A DNA stretch of 64,000 nucleotides from Pterobdella sp. o SKG-2022 (lineage: Eukaryota > Annelida > Clitellata > Hirudinida > Piscicolidae). The DNA lies in contig OZ038326.1 of NCBI GenBank assembly GCA_964035795.1, forward strand, positions 5,226,889-5,290,888, read 5' to 3'. The notes below the pieces were generated by a model that was not told the DNA's origin, ran no database searches, and was given only the letters and a program-made list of their open reading frames with translations. Below, piece by piece: positions 34,132 through 59,405 of this stretch (positions within the stretch are counted from its first letter, which is position 1; each line of letters begins with the position of its first letter). A program made the position numbers and the translations under genes.

Positions 34132-35142
34132 TCATTTAGATTTTGCAGAATATGAAATTTTAATGAAACTTGTGATGTAGAAGATTGTTCCCAAAATGAA
34201 TGTTATTCCATCGATCACAATCCTTATTTGTAGCCAATAATCCACCTTCCTTTGCACGCACCAGTAATGCAAGTTCATGTTGATTAATGTCACTTTTATA
34301 GTCCATAATATCCCTATCACAAACACACTCTCATAAGTGAAATATTGGTTGTAAACTGAAAGTACTGACAAACAAATGAAAAATATATAGATACAATAAG
34401 ACAATGGATGGGATGAAACAAGATATTTGAAAGCATCTGAATCTTGGCCACTATACCAAAATATAAAAAATTCCATAACCATAATGATTATTAAAACATA
34501 TTCTAATCCCTTCAGTAACCATCTAGGTCTTGGTTTTTTATATGCAAAATATCCATATAATAACATTGTCCACATAGCTCCCAATATTCCCTGGCATATT
34601 CTTACCTTTGAAAAGTAATGAAATAAATCTATTGTATATTTAATAAATTATAAAAATTATTTTTTAATAACTTCAAAAAATAAGTTTAAATTCATATTCT
34701 GAAACAAGTTGATTTGAATGAGAAGTGTTAGTAATAGCTTAGATTGGTTGTATTAATATAATATACTTTGAGCCATTGGTGGTAGTGTAGACTTTCATTC
34801 TCATAGAATAAGTACATCAAAACTGTGAGCAAAATGCTGGAAAATATTGCAAACTGAGATCTTATGAATTTTAAACTCATTCCTATGGTGGATACAAACA
34901 TCAACCCAATGAATCCATATATGAGTATAGGTTCAAATGGAGGTGTTCTGTGCAATCAATTTTATTTTTAAAAATTATAGGTAATTATGAAATTTAGCAA
35001 CCAACTTGGTAATTTTTGCACGTTCGCCTAGAAACATCAAGAAAGTCAGCACATTAAAAAAAGGGTATCGCGGAATAAGAAATTGTAAACATTTTCTTAA
35101 ATTTTCTTTGAAATTTTTTCGAAAAAACTCAAAATAATTCAT
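34132..35142 (-). CDS. TMEM101: TMEM101 homologue, multi-pass membrane protein, 3 exons, 263 aa
   Basis: Exons 35142-35006, 34947-34767 and 34605-34132 join in phases 2 and 0 to 263 aa plus stop (human TMEM101 257). Family landmarks recalled from the human protein align in order: RYPFFNVLTFLMFLGERAK (human RCPFWG..LMLYAERAE), HYHQWLKVRI (human HYGDWLKVRM), and near the C terminus NLHYWCVQRKVDYW (human NVAYWHNTRRVEFW). About seven or eight hydrophobic segments are visible, separated by short loops, with no signal peptide. The molecular function is poorly known; overexpression of human TMEM101 has been linked to NF-kappaB activation. The short 5' exon holds only the N terminus and first helix. 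Confidence 0.85.
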
Positions 35143-35624
35143 TGTCGTTGTTCATACAAGAAATAAATGAAATAAAAATCAATTACACAAACTCTACTCT
35201 AAATTTAAAGCTCCCTAAAATGAAAAAATATCTAAAATAAAAAATTTTCAAAAATTTCAAAAAAATTATATTAAATTTATTTTAAATATTATTATATTTA
35301 TTTTCATCATTATGGTATAAAATTTTGTGTTTCGTTTTATATTACTTTTTTATTCAGAAGTTTACATAACTTTTAGCAATACATTGCATTAATGTATGAA
35401 AAAAAAACAAAAATTTTTACATTAATATATATAATTATTTATAAAATACATTTTCTATATTTTTTAAATGTCAAAAACTACTTTCAAAATTTGATTTGTT
35501 CGCTCAGTGAAGTATTTCAGCGTAATAGCTTGTCCAAAAAACCAAGTATTCAAAAATTTGAAAGCAAATTTGGAAAATAAAAAATACGTTAAGTGAAATA
35601 GCTCAGCAAATTAATAAACTACTA

Positions 35625-35735
35625 AAAAGGATGCGGATTATGAGTGGTTGAGTCTGGCATAAGGTCAGAGCCTCAACCCCACAACCCACCTCGCATTAAC
35701 ACTGTCAGACTCAACCGTCTATAACCCCCATACTT
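35625..35735. repeat. Foldback stretch with perfect 11-bp inverted repeats
   Basis: GGTTGAGTCTG near 35647 is matched by CAGACTCAACC near 35710, with ATTATGAGT and GTCTATAAC extending the arms imperfectly. The loop is unusually GC-rich for the region. The segment stands out from the surrounding 70-75% AT. Confidence 0.55.
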
Positions 35736-35798
35736 TTTTATCATGACAGTTTCAAAATCTGCTGATCACTGAATGAAGAAGATACTTCAGCCCATACG

Positions 35799-35978
35799 TT
35801 GCACCCTATAGCTCAATGGTTGAGCATTAGACTAATTATCTAGTTACCGGGCTCGATCCCGCGTGGGCCAAAAATTAGCACATGTTCAACAGTGTGTTTT
35901 CGCTACATAACATTTTTAGCAATCTAAAATAAAAAGCGCTTTATAAATACCGCATTACATTACACCACGTGTTGCTTT
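35799..35978 (+). repeat. tRNA-derived SINE, family B
   Basis: CCCTATAGCTCAATGGTTGAGC (A box), ATTAGACTAATTATCT arm, GGGCTCGATCCCGCGTGGGCC (B box), then CAGTGTGTTTTCGCTACAT and AAAGCGCTTTATAAATACC, ending ATTACATTACA. The copy at 53644-53829 shares every block in inverted orientation. Confidence 0.85.
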
Positions 35979-37566
35979 AACTTTTACGCATGTCTGACAC
36001 GTTATAGTCATGATGCATAAGCATGGATACATGATGCATATGTTTATACTCAACATGTTGTTTGAATTTAATAAAAATTTTTTAAATGTCTTTATTATAG
36101 TTCAATAGAAATCCAGATCTTATATAATGATTACCAAATAATTTCACTGAAAATACTCTGAAGTTTTGTAAAGTGGACAAGTTTTTACGTCTCAACGACT
36201 ACTCTTTATTATTGACTTAAATGTCTTATTCTTTTGTAGAGATTATCCTTTTACTTATCGTAACAGTATATGGGCAAGTTATTTTTTATAAAATGTATTT
36301 AGAAATTTAAATAGCATGATAATAATAAAAATTTAAGTTAAACCTTTAATAAGGAAAAAAACTCAAACCTATTATAATGAAAAAAAAATGCTTTTCAACT
36401 TGATTAGCTCATGAATCTTTTAAAGTTACACTATTCACCAAATGATCGAAGGACATTGAACTGCGTGTTTGATACTGAAAATTATTAGACGATAATGTAC
36501 AAGTGTGAAATATTAGGAAGAATGTGAATGGTTTTTTCGAGAAGTTATTCGACAATAGAGATGACTAAGACGTATAAATAAAACAAAACCTTTTTCTATT
36601 ATCATTTTATAAAAAAACCAATATCAAGGTTTTTGAGGTTTGTCTCTCACGATTGTGTTTTTTAGGCTATTCTACTTTCTAAAAACATGTATATAACAGT
36701 AGGAGAATAATTTTTTCAGTTTTAAATAATCTGATACCAATAAATTACTCTAAATACAAGTCTGAATATTTTTTTGTTTCCACACATTCTTTTGGAAAAA
36801 ACCTCAAATCTTTGTCCTTTTTTAAGTCTTTTGGCAAATTACAATTCATATATTATTTTTTATGAAAATTTTTTTTAATTAATTTATTAATTTTTTGTAT
36901 AATAATTATGTTGCCTAGAAACTCTTGAAGTTAATGACACTATTCTTATTTGTAATTTTATTGTACTGCATTAGAATAGATGTTAAAATAACAGATAAAA
37001 AATAAAATCATATCGATTTACTTGCATCATGATAAATGATGTTTTACTGATAAGGTCATCTGTGTTGTAAGTAAAAAAAAAAGAAAAAAAAGTGAACGAG
37101 TGGTTAAAAAATAACATTTCGAATTTAATGGCTCGCTTAGTTAAGTGGCGTATTGTAGCAAAAAGCTAGTAAAAGCATCCCATTGATAACAAAATCCATT
37201 TTAATTATTTTGTGAACAATTAGCCTCAAGATTGTGAATCATTAAAACACGAGAAAATTTGAATTTTTCATTTTCACCAAGCTTTTTGATATATTTTATA
37301 TCTTCATCAGGTAACCCTTTTTAATTGATTTTTGAAGATTTTAATAGTTTCCAAAATAATGTATGATTTGAAAAAAAGTGATTAAAGTATTATTTTTTTT
37401 TACTCGAAATCGAAACTTAACCATTGAAGTTATAGTTATTCATTTAAAAAATTTTTTTTAATAGAACCCTTTTATTAGCCGCTAAACTCTTGATACATGT
37501 ATAAAATATTTTTAAAAAATAATTCAACATAAATACAGTATCATTCAAAGATATATGTTATACACT

Positions 37567-37625
37567 AAGTATTTATTTTTAAGACACGAAGCTTTACGCA
37601 ATTTGAACATGACTTCGTGTTTGTG
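37567..37625. repeat. Foldback-family arm
   Basis: AAGTATTTATTTTTAAGACA then CGAAGCTTTACGCAATTTG, ending CTTCGTGTTTGTG. This is the AAGCTT/CGTG end of the element best seen at 51361-51478. Confidence 0.45.
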
Positions 37626-38301
37626 ATAAAACTGTCAGGCTATTTCGAGTTGTTTCTATGTCTAGTTTATCTTATTGATAACAACGAAATTGAGGTGGGT
37701 GAATAAACGAGACATCTCAAGTATGATATTGATAAGTTTGGTTAACGGCCTAGCTTAAGTCCTGTTTTTTATTAGTGTATTAAAAATTTCTCAACTTCTG
37801 GCTTTGTCGTGATGTGAACTGAGATTCAAATTCATATAGATATTTTTAATTCAAATTATAAAAATTTTAACCAATAACTTATAATTTTCAAGCCGTTTGG
37901 TATCATGGAATCGCGAACTTTTATTAGAGATGAAACATTTTAGCCGTCGATTTTAATATAAAAATTAACATAAATAGTTAAAAAGTTAAATAATCCATAA
38001 CTAGAAACAATGTTAATAAAAAACAGACAATCCTCACAAAATGGCCTATTTGAATATCTAACTTCTGTAAGAGGGCCTAAAAGAACTGGAAATAATAAAT
38101 TAAAACTCGGCATTACCAAGTCTAGATTGCAGCAATATATAACAATTGGTGATAATCTTAGACAAATAAATTAGCACATTCAATACAGTCCTATTCATTT
38201 CAAACGTGATAGTAATAGAAGTGTAAAAGAAAAAATATACCTTCTACAATCTAAAAATAATCATACACCAAAGAACTACTTAATTTTAAAATGCCACTTG
38301 A

Positions 38302-40787
38302 TCAATTGGTCCAATCGGGGACTAACTGATCTTCAAAATGATTATTTAGAGACATAGGTTTAGATGTATCATTAACCGCGTGATTAATCATGGTAGGGTA
38401 GTTGGTTTGGGAAGTATTCCCAAACAAATGTCTACGATTTAAAGCCCCATTGTTGTTATAATCACGCTGTATGCGTGCAGTGCTGCCTTGATTTTGTGTA
38501 TTAAAAATAGGAGAAAAACGCTGACTTTCATTGCTTTCATTCAAATTTGATTGACTTCTTCCATTATTAGCATGGCTACTATTTAAATCGTATCCAAGAT
38601 TATTGCTAACATTTCTATTGTCTTCTTGCCCCGCTGTTATTCTTGACACATTCATATAAGGGGAAGCACCATATGTAGTGACGAAGCCATCATAATCCTT
38701 TTGAAATCTCCTATCAAACCATATATGATAGCTTATTTCATCTGTTGTCATTCTCTCTGAATAATCTACTCGCAATAGATTCTTTAGCAAGCATTTAACT
38801 TTTGGACACAATGTTTCAGGCAGAACCAAGGTTCCTTGGCGAATTTTTTTAAACAAGCAACAAAGATCTGAATCGTGAAAAGGATATTGCCCAACCAACA
38901 TTGTATACAAAATAACCTGCAATTTAAAAAATTCATTATTAATTAATAAATAAATATTCAAAAATTTTAAATCTATATATTCTTAAACGCAATAAAACCA
39001 TATGACTCATAAACTCATACAATCTCAGTAACAATTCTTATGATCATATGATGATGGTATGAAAACAACCCTATTATGTGCCATTACTATTGTATCACTT
39101 CTATCAAATGAATAAAACTCAATAAACCTATGGTGAACGGGGACGGAATCATTGTATTAAGCTATAAATCACAATAACTCACTATTTTAGCCTATTTTTA
39201 CTGTAATTATTGACTTATTGGTATTAATAATACTTCCTACGTGATTTCTTCTAACAATAATTATTATTGTTATTATTACCAATATTATTATTTTTTTTCA
39301 AGTTTATAATTTTATTGATTAAATTTCCAAGCCCAAACCTTGGTAAAGGAAAACGGGCTATAAAAAGGATTTGATTGATTGATTATTATTATTGTTCATT
39401 GAAATGTTATTTCTATCACTATTAGCACCATTTAATAATAACGCAAATAATGTAACAATTGAAATTAATATTGAGAAACTATCATTACTATAACTCTTAA
39501 TACTAATATCATAACCACCAAGAAAATTATCATTAAAATTAATCTAAATAGATTTCTATGAATTTCACTAGATTTTAATTAATTTTGGTCAATTGGTGTC
39601 AACCCCAGTTACTGGACATGTACAGCAGTATGATCTACTTAGATTAATTAAGTAGTAGGTGGACCATTCAGTCACCCCTATCTGGAGTTTTTGTTGCGCA
39701 AATGATTGGTTTCACAGGGTGCTACTACATGTAAATTAATTGATGAATACAATAATCATTTTCATTATCACTATCAAATGAAACATACTCCGAGGCTCCA
39801 AGAGTCAGATGCTTTTCCTGAGTATCCAGTGTTGGAATTCAATATCTCAGGACTGACATAAGCAGGACACCCATGACGGTTTGTGAGGGTGTCATCATTT
39901 GAGAAGATATGTGAATCATCAAAATTATCTAAAACCAAATGAGTGCTGTGGGTGTGATTATTGGTGGATACAATTATGGTGGTTGTAGGGGTTTATTTGT
40001 TAAATAATATGATGATAAATTATACAATAATAAAAACAAAAAAGTTGAAACTAAAAAAGAATAAGAATAAATATTAATTTGTAAAGTAAACGTTTAACTT
40101 ACTTTTCAACATTTTTGAAAACAAACTTTCTCAGTTTCAAATCACGTAAGACAATGTTATTTTTGTGGCAGTGACTGACTATAGCCACAATTTGAGAGAA
40201 TAAAAAACAAGCTTCATCGTCTGTGATTTTACGCTTCTTCCTGATGAAGGAATGCAGATCCTCATGACATTTATTAAAGAAAAGATAAAGAAATGAAGAG
40301 TCTATGAACATGTCAACAATGTTATTCAAGTGAACATGAGAACCAATTTGCCAATATGGTGAAAGAACTTCCATATACTTGCTAATCGGAAATATCTGGA
40401 AAAAGTTTATACAAAAATTCATTTTGAATGTAATTTAATGAAAGCTTGATGAAAAACTTTTGAGATTTTCAGGAAAATTTTCATTATATGATAGCATGAA
40501 ATCCAATAACCACAAACCTTACAGACAAATTCCACATTTGATTCACAATCAACTGCTTTGTGAAGATTTTTCAAAACATTATCACCTGAAATCCCATATA
40601 CCTTAAACCTACCAATAATTTGACCTGAGTTGCTGATGTCATAATTGTTAAGAGATTTTGTTGAAGTAATATCAGGACTGAGTATTCCTCCAAGTGGTTT
40701 TATTTTTGAGATTTCAAGTTTTGATGTATTTGATTTTTCAATATTGATTCCAATATTAGGCATTCGTTGTTGGATATAGGCGAACAT
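38302..40787 (-). CDS. TRIB2: Tribbles pseudokinase homologue, 4 exons, 444 aa
   Basis: Exons 40787-40518, 40395-40103, 39945-39789 and 38916-38302 join in phases 0, 2 and 0. Tribbles hallmarks: EFVCKIF with the lysine at 90, LRDLKLRKF 173-181 in place of HRDLK.EN, HGCPAYVSPEIL, WSLGVILYTMLVGQYPFHD, and a C-terminal COP1-binding motif DQLVPDW at 436-442, nearly the human TRIB2 motif. The DFG site is replaced by NFD, so catalysis is unlikely. It should act as a scaffold that brings substrates (C/EBP, AKT-pathway proteins in other animals) to the COP1 ubiquitin ligase. Oddities: 444 aa against about 345-370 in vertebrates, because of an Asn/Ser/Arg-rich insert of over 100 residues between kinase end and COP1 motif; and the HPWF-type sequence before it reads HIWF. 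The symbol is by motif similarity; it may be the single Tribbles of this animal. Confidence 0.92.
39290..39385 (+). repeat. 3' end of a dispersed element with a (TTGA)n tail
   Basis: AACGGGCTATAAAAAGGATT then TTGATTGATTGATT. Counterpart of the inverted copy at 8055-8115. It lies in a Tribbles intron. Confidence 0.45.
39594..39735 (-). repeat. Short hairpin repeat copy 3 (inverted), adjoining a SINE-like body
   Basis: TGTCAACCCCAGTTACTGG then ACATGTACAGCAGTATGATC is the reverse of the hairpin at 57596. About 70 bases further on, GGTTTCACAGGGTGCTACTA matches the inverted body of SINE family A (GTAGCGCCCTGTGAAACATC). The hairpin may therefore be part of a longer retroelement end. Confidence 0.5.
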
Positions 40788-41909
40788 TTGTCGTTTTGAA
40801 AATATCTTCTTCCAGTAATTTTTTCTATATTTCGTATATAAAAAATTTTCCTAAAGTTGAACCATCATCATCATGATAATAGCAAACTGATAATTTGGCT
40901 TAGTAAATTTGAGAAAAATATTTCCAAACTTTAGAAAACATCTCCTCATAAAGTAAACTTGGGGATTCTATATTTCTCCAAATTATAACTTAGAACTACG
41001 CAGTTTGAAAAGAAAAGGCGCAATTTGATCAAAAGGCAGAACAATTTTAGAAATAATTTTGAAGATTTTTGAAGAATAAAAATTAAAATTTACTTCAAAA
41101 AATTTGAAACCATTATAAAACTAGAATTTAAAGTTATTAGTTAACCGTACAAACGGTTTAAAAGGAAAAAAATTTATGAGAGATAGAGCTCTACAGAACG
41201 TAGAAAGGCGTACCAGCATTCAATAATAGACTGTATAACCGAAAAACAATTTAGTTTTCAAATAATTCACTCAACTAGTATTCTAAAAAAACTGGACTTG
41301 AAAAACCCATTAAAAAAATTTTAAATTTTGATTGAAAATTGAGATGTATTATTAATTAAAATAATCAAGTGTATTGTAAAGTGAATATCATACTTTTCAT
41401 TTGATCTTTTCATTAATCATAAAGAAAAACAAAATTTTAGAATAAAACATGAAGTGTGAAACATTTCTGAAAACTCATAAAATATCAAGTGAAATTCCTC
41501 TAATGATAGAAACTTCGCAAAAGACGCAAACCATGATGGAAATTTTATAAGTCCTATCCTAATACCATGCCTTATGAAATTTCTTTATTAACACTTTTCA
41601 AATAACTTTAAAGTTTTCCAATATTTTATGGAGTTAATTTATGATATCTCTGTCGAGTAGAAGATAAATTTTATTCATTTTATAAAATTTAAAAAGTTTT
41701 TCAAAAACGTTACTTTTTGAATTTTATGAGTTGGTGGCATGTAAGTCAAAGGTGAGCTCATTATTTAAAATTACTACCATGAAACGTCAACACTGAAAAT
41801 TATTATTATGAATGGTAGTTATAAAAAGTAAATTTCTAATCAGTTTCTTCAAAAAATTTCACCTTAAATACTTTGATGAACAAACTTGAAACATGAAGTA
41901 AAAATATAA
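40788..41909. other. AT-rich stretch upstream of Tribbles
   Basis: Should contain the Tribbles promoter. I see no gene, repeat array or distinctive motif. Confidence 0.45.
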
Positions 41910-42036
41910 TCATTGTGACACTATTGTAGTCTTCAAATTCACTTTTTGATGCTCATGCGATTCAACCACCACACAACCCTTCTCCATCTTAATTATATTC
42001 TCAAAGCATTGACACTTCGCCACAACATCACACCAT
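41910..42036 (-). CDS. Candidate 3'-terminal coding exon, unassigned
   Basis: A minus-strand block after a good acceptor (TTTTTTGGCAG) stays open for 41 codons to TGA, beginning WCDVVAKCQC and ending KTTIVSQ. Its codon use and GC content are clearly higher than the surrounding DNA, which suggests a real last exon. I could not find the exon that precedes it (it must end in phase 2), and I do not recognise the protein. It could also be a pseudogene remnant. Confidence 0.3.
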
Positions 42037-43358
42037 CTGCCAAAAAATTGTCTCACAAGCATTAATAAATTTTCTTGTTTTATAAAAAAAGAAATAATTA
42101 TACAACTCTTTGTAAATTTTAAAACTATATAATTCATCTCTGATGTGGTAAAGACTAGTGCACAAGTTATGGATTTGAAGTGATTTGAAAATTTACCATA
42201 AAACAATGAAAGAATTTTTAAAAATTTAAAAATCTTTTTTATAAATCACTGGTTTCAGAAAAATTGGAAATTTTTGTAATATGATCAGTTGCAACACTTT
42301 TCTATAAAACGTTTTAAAATAGAACATTGAAAAGCTTGAAACCGAATGAATAACGGGTTTATTTTGTATAGAAAGAAAAAAACCCATTTTTCTTTCAAAA
42401 ACAACAAAATTTTTATTGAGTTTTGAAGGAAATTTACCGTTTTATTTATAGTTCTACAACTATTTTAAAGTTTAAAATAACTTTAAAATAACATGCTAAA
42501 AAAAACAAAAACTAAAATTTTTTTTCAAATATATAAAAAGATTTTATGTGAAAATCTGGAAAACACAAAATTTTCTACTAAACATTAAGCATCAAAAAGA
42601 ACTCATACTGTTGAGTTAAATAAAAATACCAAATTAAATTTTCAAAATTTTTAGAGCTTTTAGAGAAAAAGTTTGGAAATATCTTAATTGTCATCTTCAC
42701 TAAAATATTTAGAAGATGACTCATTTAAAATGCAAGTTTTTCAATACTATTATTTTGTAAATAAAAATCCTCGGAGCTCACATAAAAAAATAAGCAAAAA
42801 AAGTTTTTCAGCAATAAAAAATAAAGCTTAAAATTTTAATCTTTTTAAACTATTCATCTTAGATTTTTCTTAGCTCTTAAGGACAAAATAAAGCCTTTGG
42901 TGTCGTGAGGGTTAAAATGGTGTCCACTTCTCATACAAGGTGTGAAAAACTCCAAAACGTTTGTTCAATAGTTTCTGTATCAATTTGTATCTTTTCTATG
43001 ATTGAAATTAATGTTTGTTTTTGTTCACGTCTTATCAAGTGACCTAAAAACAAGCGACACACCAACAATCTCATTTTATGAAATAAGTTTAGTTTAATTT
43101 GAACAAATATTCTTAAATATGATGAATAAATTGTAAAAAGTTGAATTAAAACTGAAAAATTGAAAACTCTGACTGGGATTTGAACCCAGTATCTCCGTAT
43201 TGATGAAACTTAAAAAGATGCCAACAGCTTATATTAACGTAAATCTTTCATTGCATAAAACTCCAGCTAAACAATATAAAAAATTGATCTTTTATCATTA
43301 TTAATGAGAATAAAAATTTAAATGCTGTTAAAATGAGTTAGCATTGATCGCTTGGCAA
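42037..43358. other. AT-rich stretch with a tRNA-like remnant
   Basis: Mostly featureless. Around 43168-43190 the minus strand reads GGGTTCAAATCCCAGTC, an intact T-arm/B-box, but no matching D-arm or anticodon arm folds around it, so it is a tRNA pseudogene or SINE remnant. Confidence 0.4.
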
Positions 43359-43507
43359 TCAGTAATCTGGGGCTTGTGCAGTTGTGGCTTGTATGCTTGG
43401 AGTGTACAGAGATTGCCGCTAAAATGAACATTTTTAAAATGCCAAATAGATTCTATAAAATTACTTTTCCTCTTCGTCTGGTAATACGTTGTTTTAGTTT
43501 ATGGTTT
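43359..43507 (-). CDS. Candidate last two exons of an unassigned gene
   Basis: Exon 43507-43465 (acceptor ATTCTTTTTCAG, donor GTAATT) encodes NHKLKQRITRRRGK. Exon 43418-43359 (acceptor TTCATTTTAG) continues in phase 0 for 19 codons, RQSLYTPSIQATTAQAPDY, to TGA. The 46-base intron is short but the same size class as others here. A strongly basic segment followed by a Ser/Thr/Ala-rich tail ending in PDY looks like a protein C terminus. The upstream exons (ending in phase 2) were not identified and no AATAAA lies close downstream, so this is tentative. Confidence 0.3.
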
Positions 43508-45537
43508 CTGAAAAAGAATTTGAGAAAGAATTTAAGCGTGTTTTGGAGCTAGAAAAATTGAAAATAAATTTTAATTTATTTTATAAAAAATGATTAAAAG
43601 GGTTCCATTTCAGTCACATTTTAAAACTTCAGACGGACTTTTTGTGGTACATCTAAACTTTGAAATTCTAGCTTTTTTTTCATAAATTTATTCAAAATTT
43701 CCTTGAAATTAAAGATTTTTGAATAACACTTCAAAAAAAATTGCATAGGGTGTCTGAAAAATTTCTAAATTTACTGACATATATGAAACAAAACGAAATA
43801 AAAAAATGCCAGATCTGGTTTTAAATAGTCTAAAGGCATTTTTAATATTATCACATGTTATCATGAAAATAAAATGATGATGTGCGTTTTTGAAAAAATT
43901 TTCCAAAAATTCAATATTGCTTATATTCAAAATAAAATTTTTTTTGAAGAGTCAACATGAGACCGTATGTATGAATTTTTGTATTTAAATTCATCACAAA
44001 AAATTTCCATAACAACGGTTTAAAAAAATATTTGTACATAAAAAAAATCTAAAAACATCTCTATTATACGAAAAATGTTTATCTGAAAAATTTCGTTTAT
44101 TACGTTTGTGTAAAAATGCTCATTGCTTGTACATCCTCGCCATTATATTGTTGCTTGCTATTTGATGAAGCTTTTATGAAAATCTGTCTTATTATACATA
44201 TTGAACAGTTTGTATTGCAAAAAATAAAGTTGATATTTTATTTATTTACATTTATATAGCGCGTTTATTTCGGAAATAGTGACTTGAATCAGAGGCGCCT
44301 AATCTGAGTTTGAATTTTTTTAATGGTTTTCACGTCAACTCAAAAGTAGGAACAAAAAATTTTAGTTCATCAAATCAAAAGAAGACTTCAAAATTAAAAA
44401 GCAGTGAGTCTCCATTTAAAAACAATCCTGCAAGTCACATTAACCCAATTATTTCCACCTCGGGAACTTTTCGTTTCTGGATTTTGTTCTGAATTGAAAT
44501 TTTAAGTAATAAACTTTGACGTTGAAGCCATTTAATTTTATCTGTCTTTGTTTATATATTTTAAGTATTTCATTTTGTGAGTTTTGTTTTGTTTTTATTT
44601 TTCGTGTAAAATCACCGATAAGAGAATGGCCGAAAAATATTTCTTTCATTTTATTTTTTAATCTCAGTATCATTCAAGAAAAATAATTGAGCAATTAAAT
44701 TTTCCCAATCTTCCTTTCAATTTGAAATAAAATGAAAGTAAGTCGTTGTAAAAACTTTGTTACAAAAGTATTTTTCAGCAAACATCAAAAAAAAAAAAGA
44801 ATTTTTCTTCCATTTGGCATCATTATTTGAATCAAAAAAAAAATAAAAAGTAAAACTATTCAACATTTTTCATGCTATCAAACGAAATTTTAAACAAAAT
44901 ACATCAAAATTGTGGTAAAAAAAGATCAAAAAAATAAATGAATATGAAAATTAAAAGTATAAAAAATATTGAAAAAAACTATAGTACTACCAAAAAAACA
45001 GATCAATAAATAAAAAAGTAGAAATAACACAAAAAATGACAGAATTCTAACAAAAAGCACTCGCACCCATAACACACACTGAAGTGACAGTATGTATAGG
45101 CTGTTTCTACTCGACGAATCTCAAATTCCAAACTTGAAATAAACATTTTCTTGAAAAATTAAGTGGCCTTAAGTGCAAAGTTTGCTTTTTATTAGTTGTT
45201 GGAAATAATTTTTTATCAAAATTAATGAGTTTTTTGGTTTTAATTAATACGGTTATTGGACTAAATTTGTTGTTATGAACAAGAAAATTTCTATCGCTTG
45301 AGTTAACGTTTGAAAACTGAGTTGCAACGTTATAAAACGTTAAAACTAGCTGTTATTCATTGCGAACTATGTCCAAGAATCACTTTGTGTGTATCAAATC
45401 GTTATAAAACAAGCATTTAAAACATCACATTATATTATACAAACGTACAACTGAAACCATTCGAGACTTTCTTAAAAAAACAAACTATATCAAAAACAGT
45501 ACAGTTAAACAACTTAAACATTTTGGAAACTGATAAA
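43508..45537. other. AT-rich stretch upstream of the ErbB-like gene
   Basis: Contains a SINE-tail-like piece near 44240-44300 (TTATATAGCGCGTTTATTTCGG) and a plus-strand 60-codon frame at 44310-44492 rich in Ser, Asn and Lys that lacks supporting splice sites. The promoter of the receptor gene should lie at its 3' end. Confidence 0.45.

Positions 45538-59405
<13,868 letters not shown>

Larger units (their letters stand above)
35143..38301. other. AT-rich intergenic region with repeats
   Basis: Upstream of TMEM101 and downstream of Tribbles. It contains a foldback-like stretch at 35625-35735, a SINE at 35799-35978, a foldback-family arm at 37567-37625 and a 54-codon plus-strand frame at 38010-38174. 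No other gene was recognised. Confidence 0.5.

Noticed and set aside
43157..43200. A tRNA gene on the minus strand
   Set aside because: Only the T-arm is intact; no acceptor, D or anticodon arm can be paired.
44310..44492. 60-codon plus-strand Ser/Asn/Lys-rich frame
   Set aside because: Composition is suggestive of a disordered segment, but there are no convincing splice sites and no neighbour it could join.
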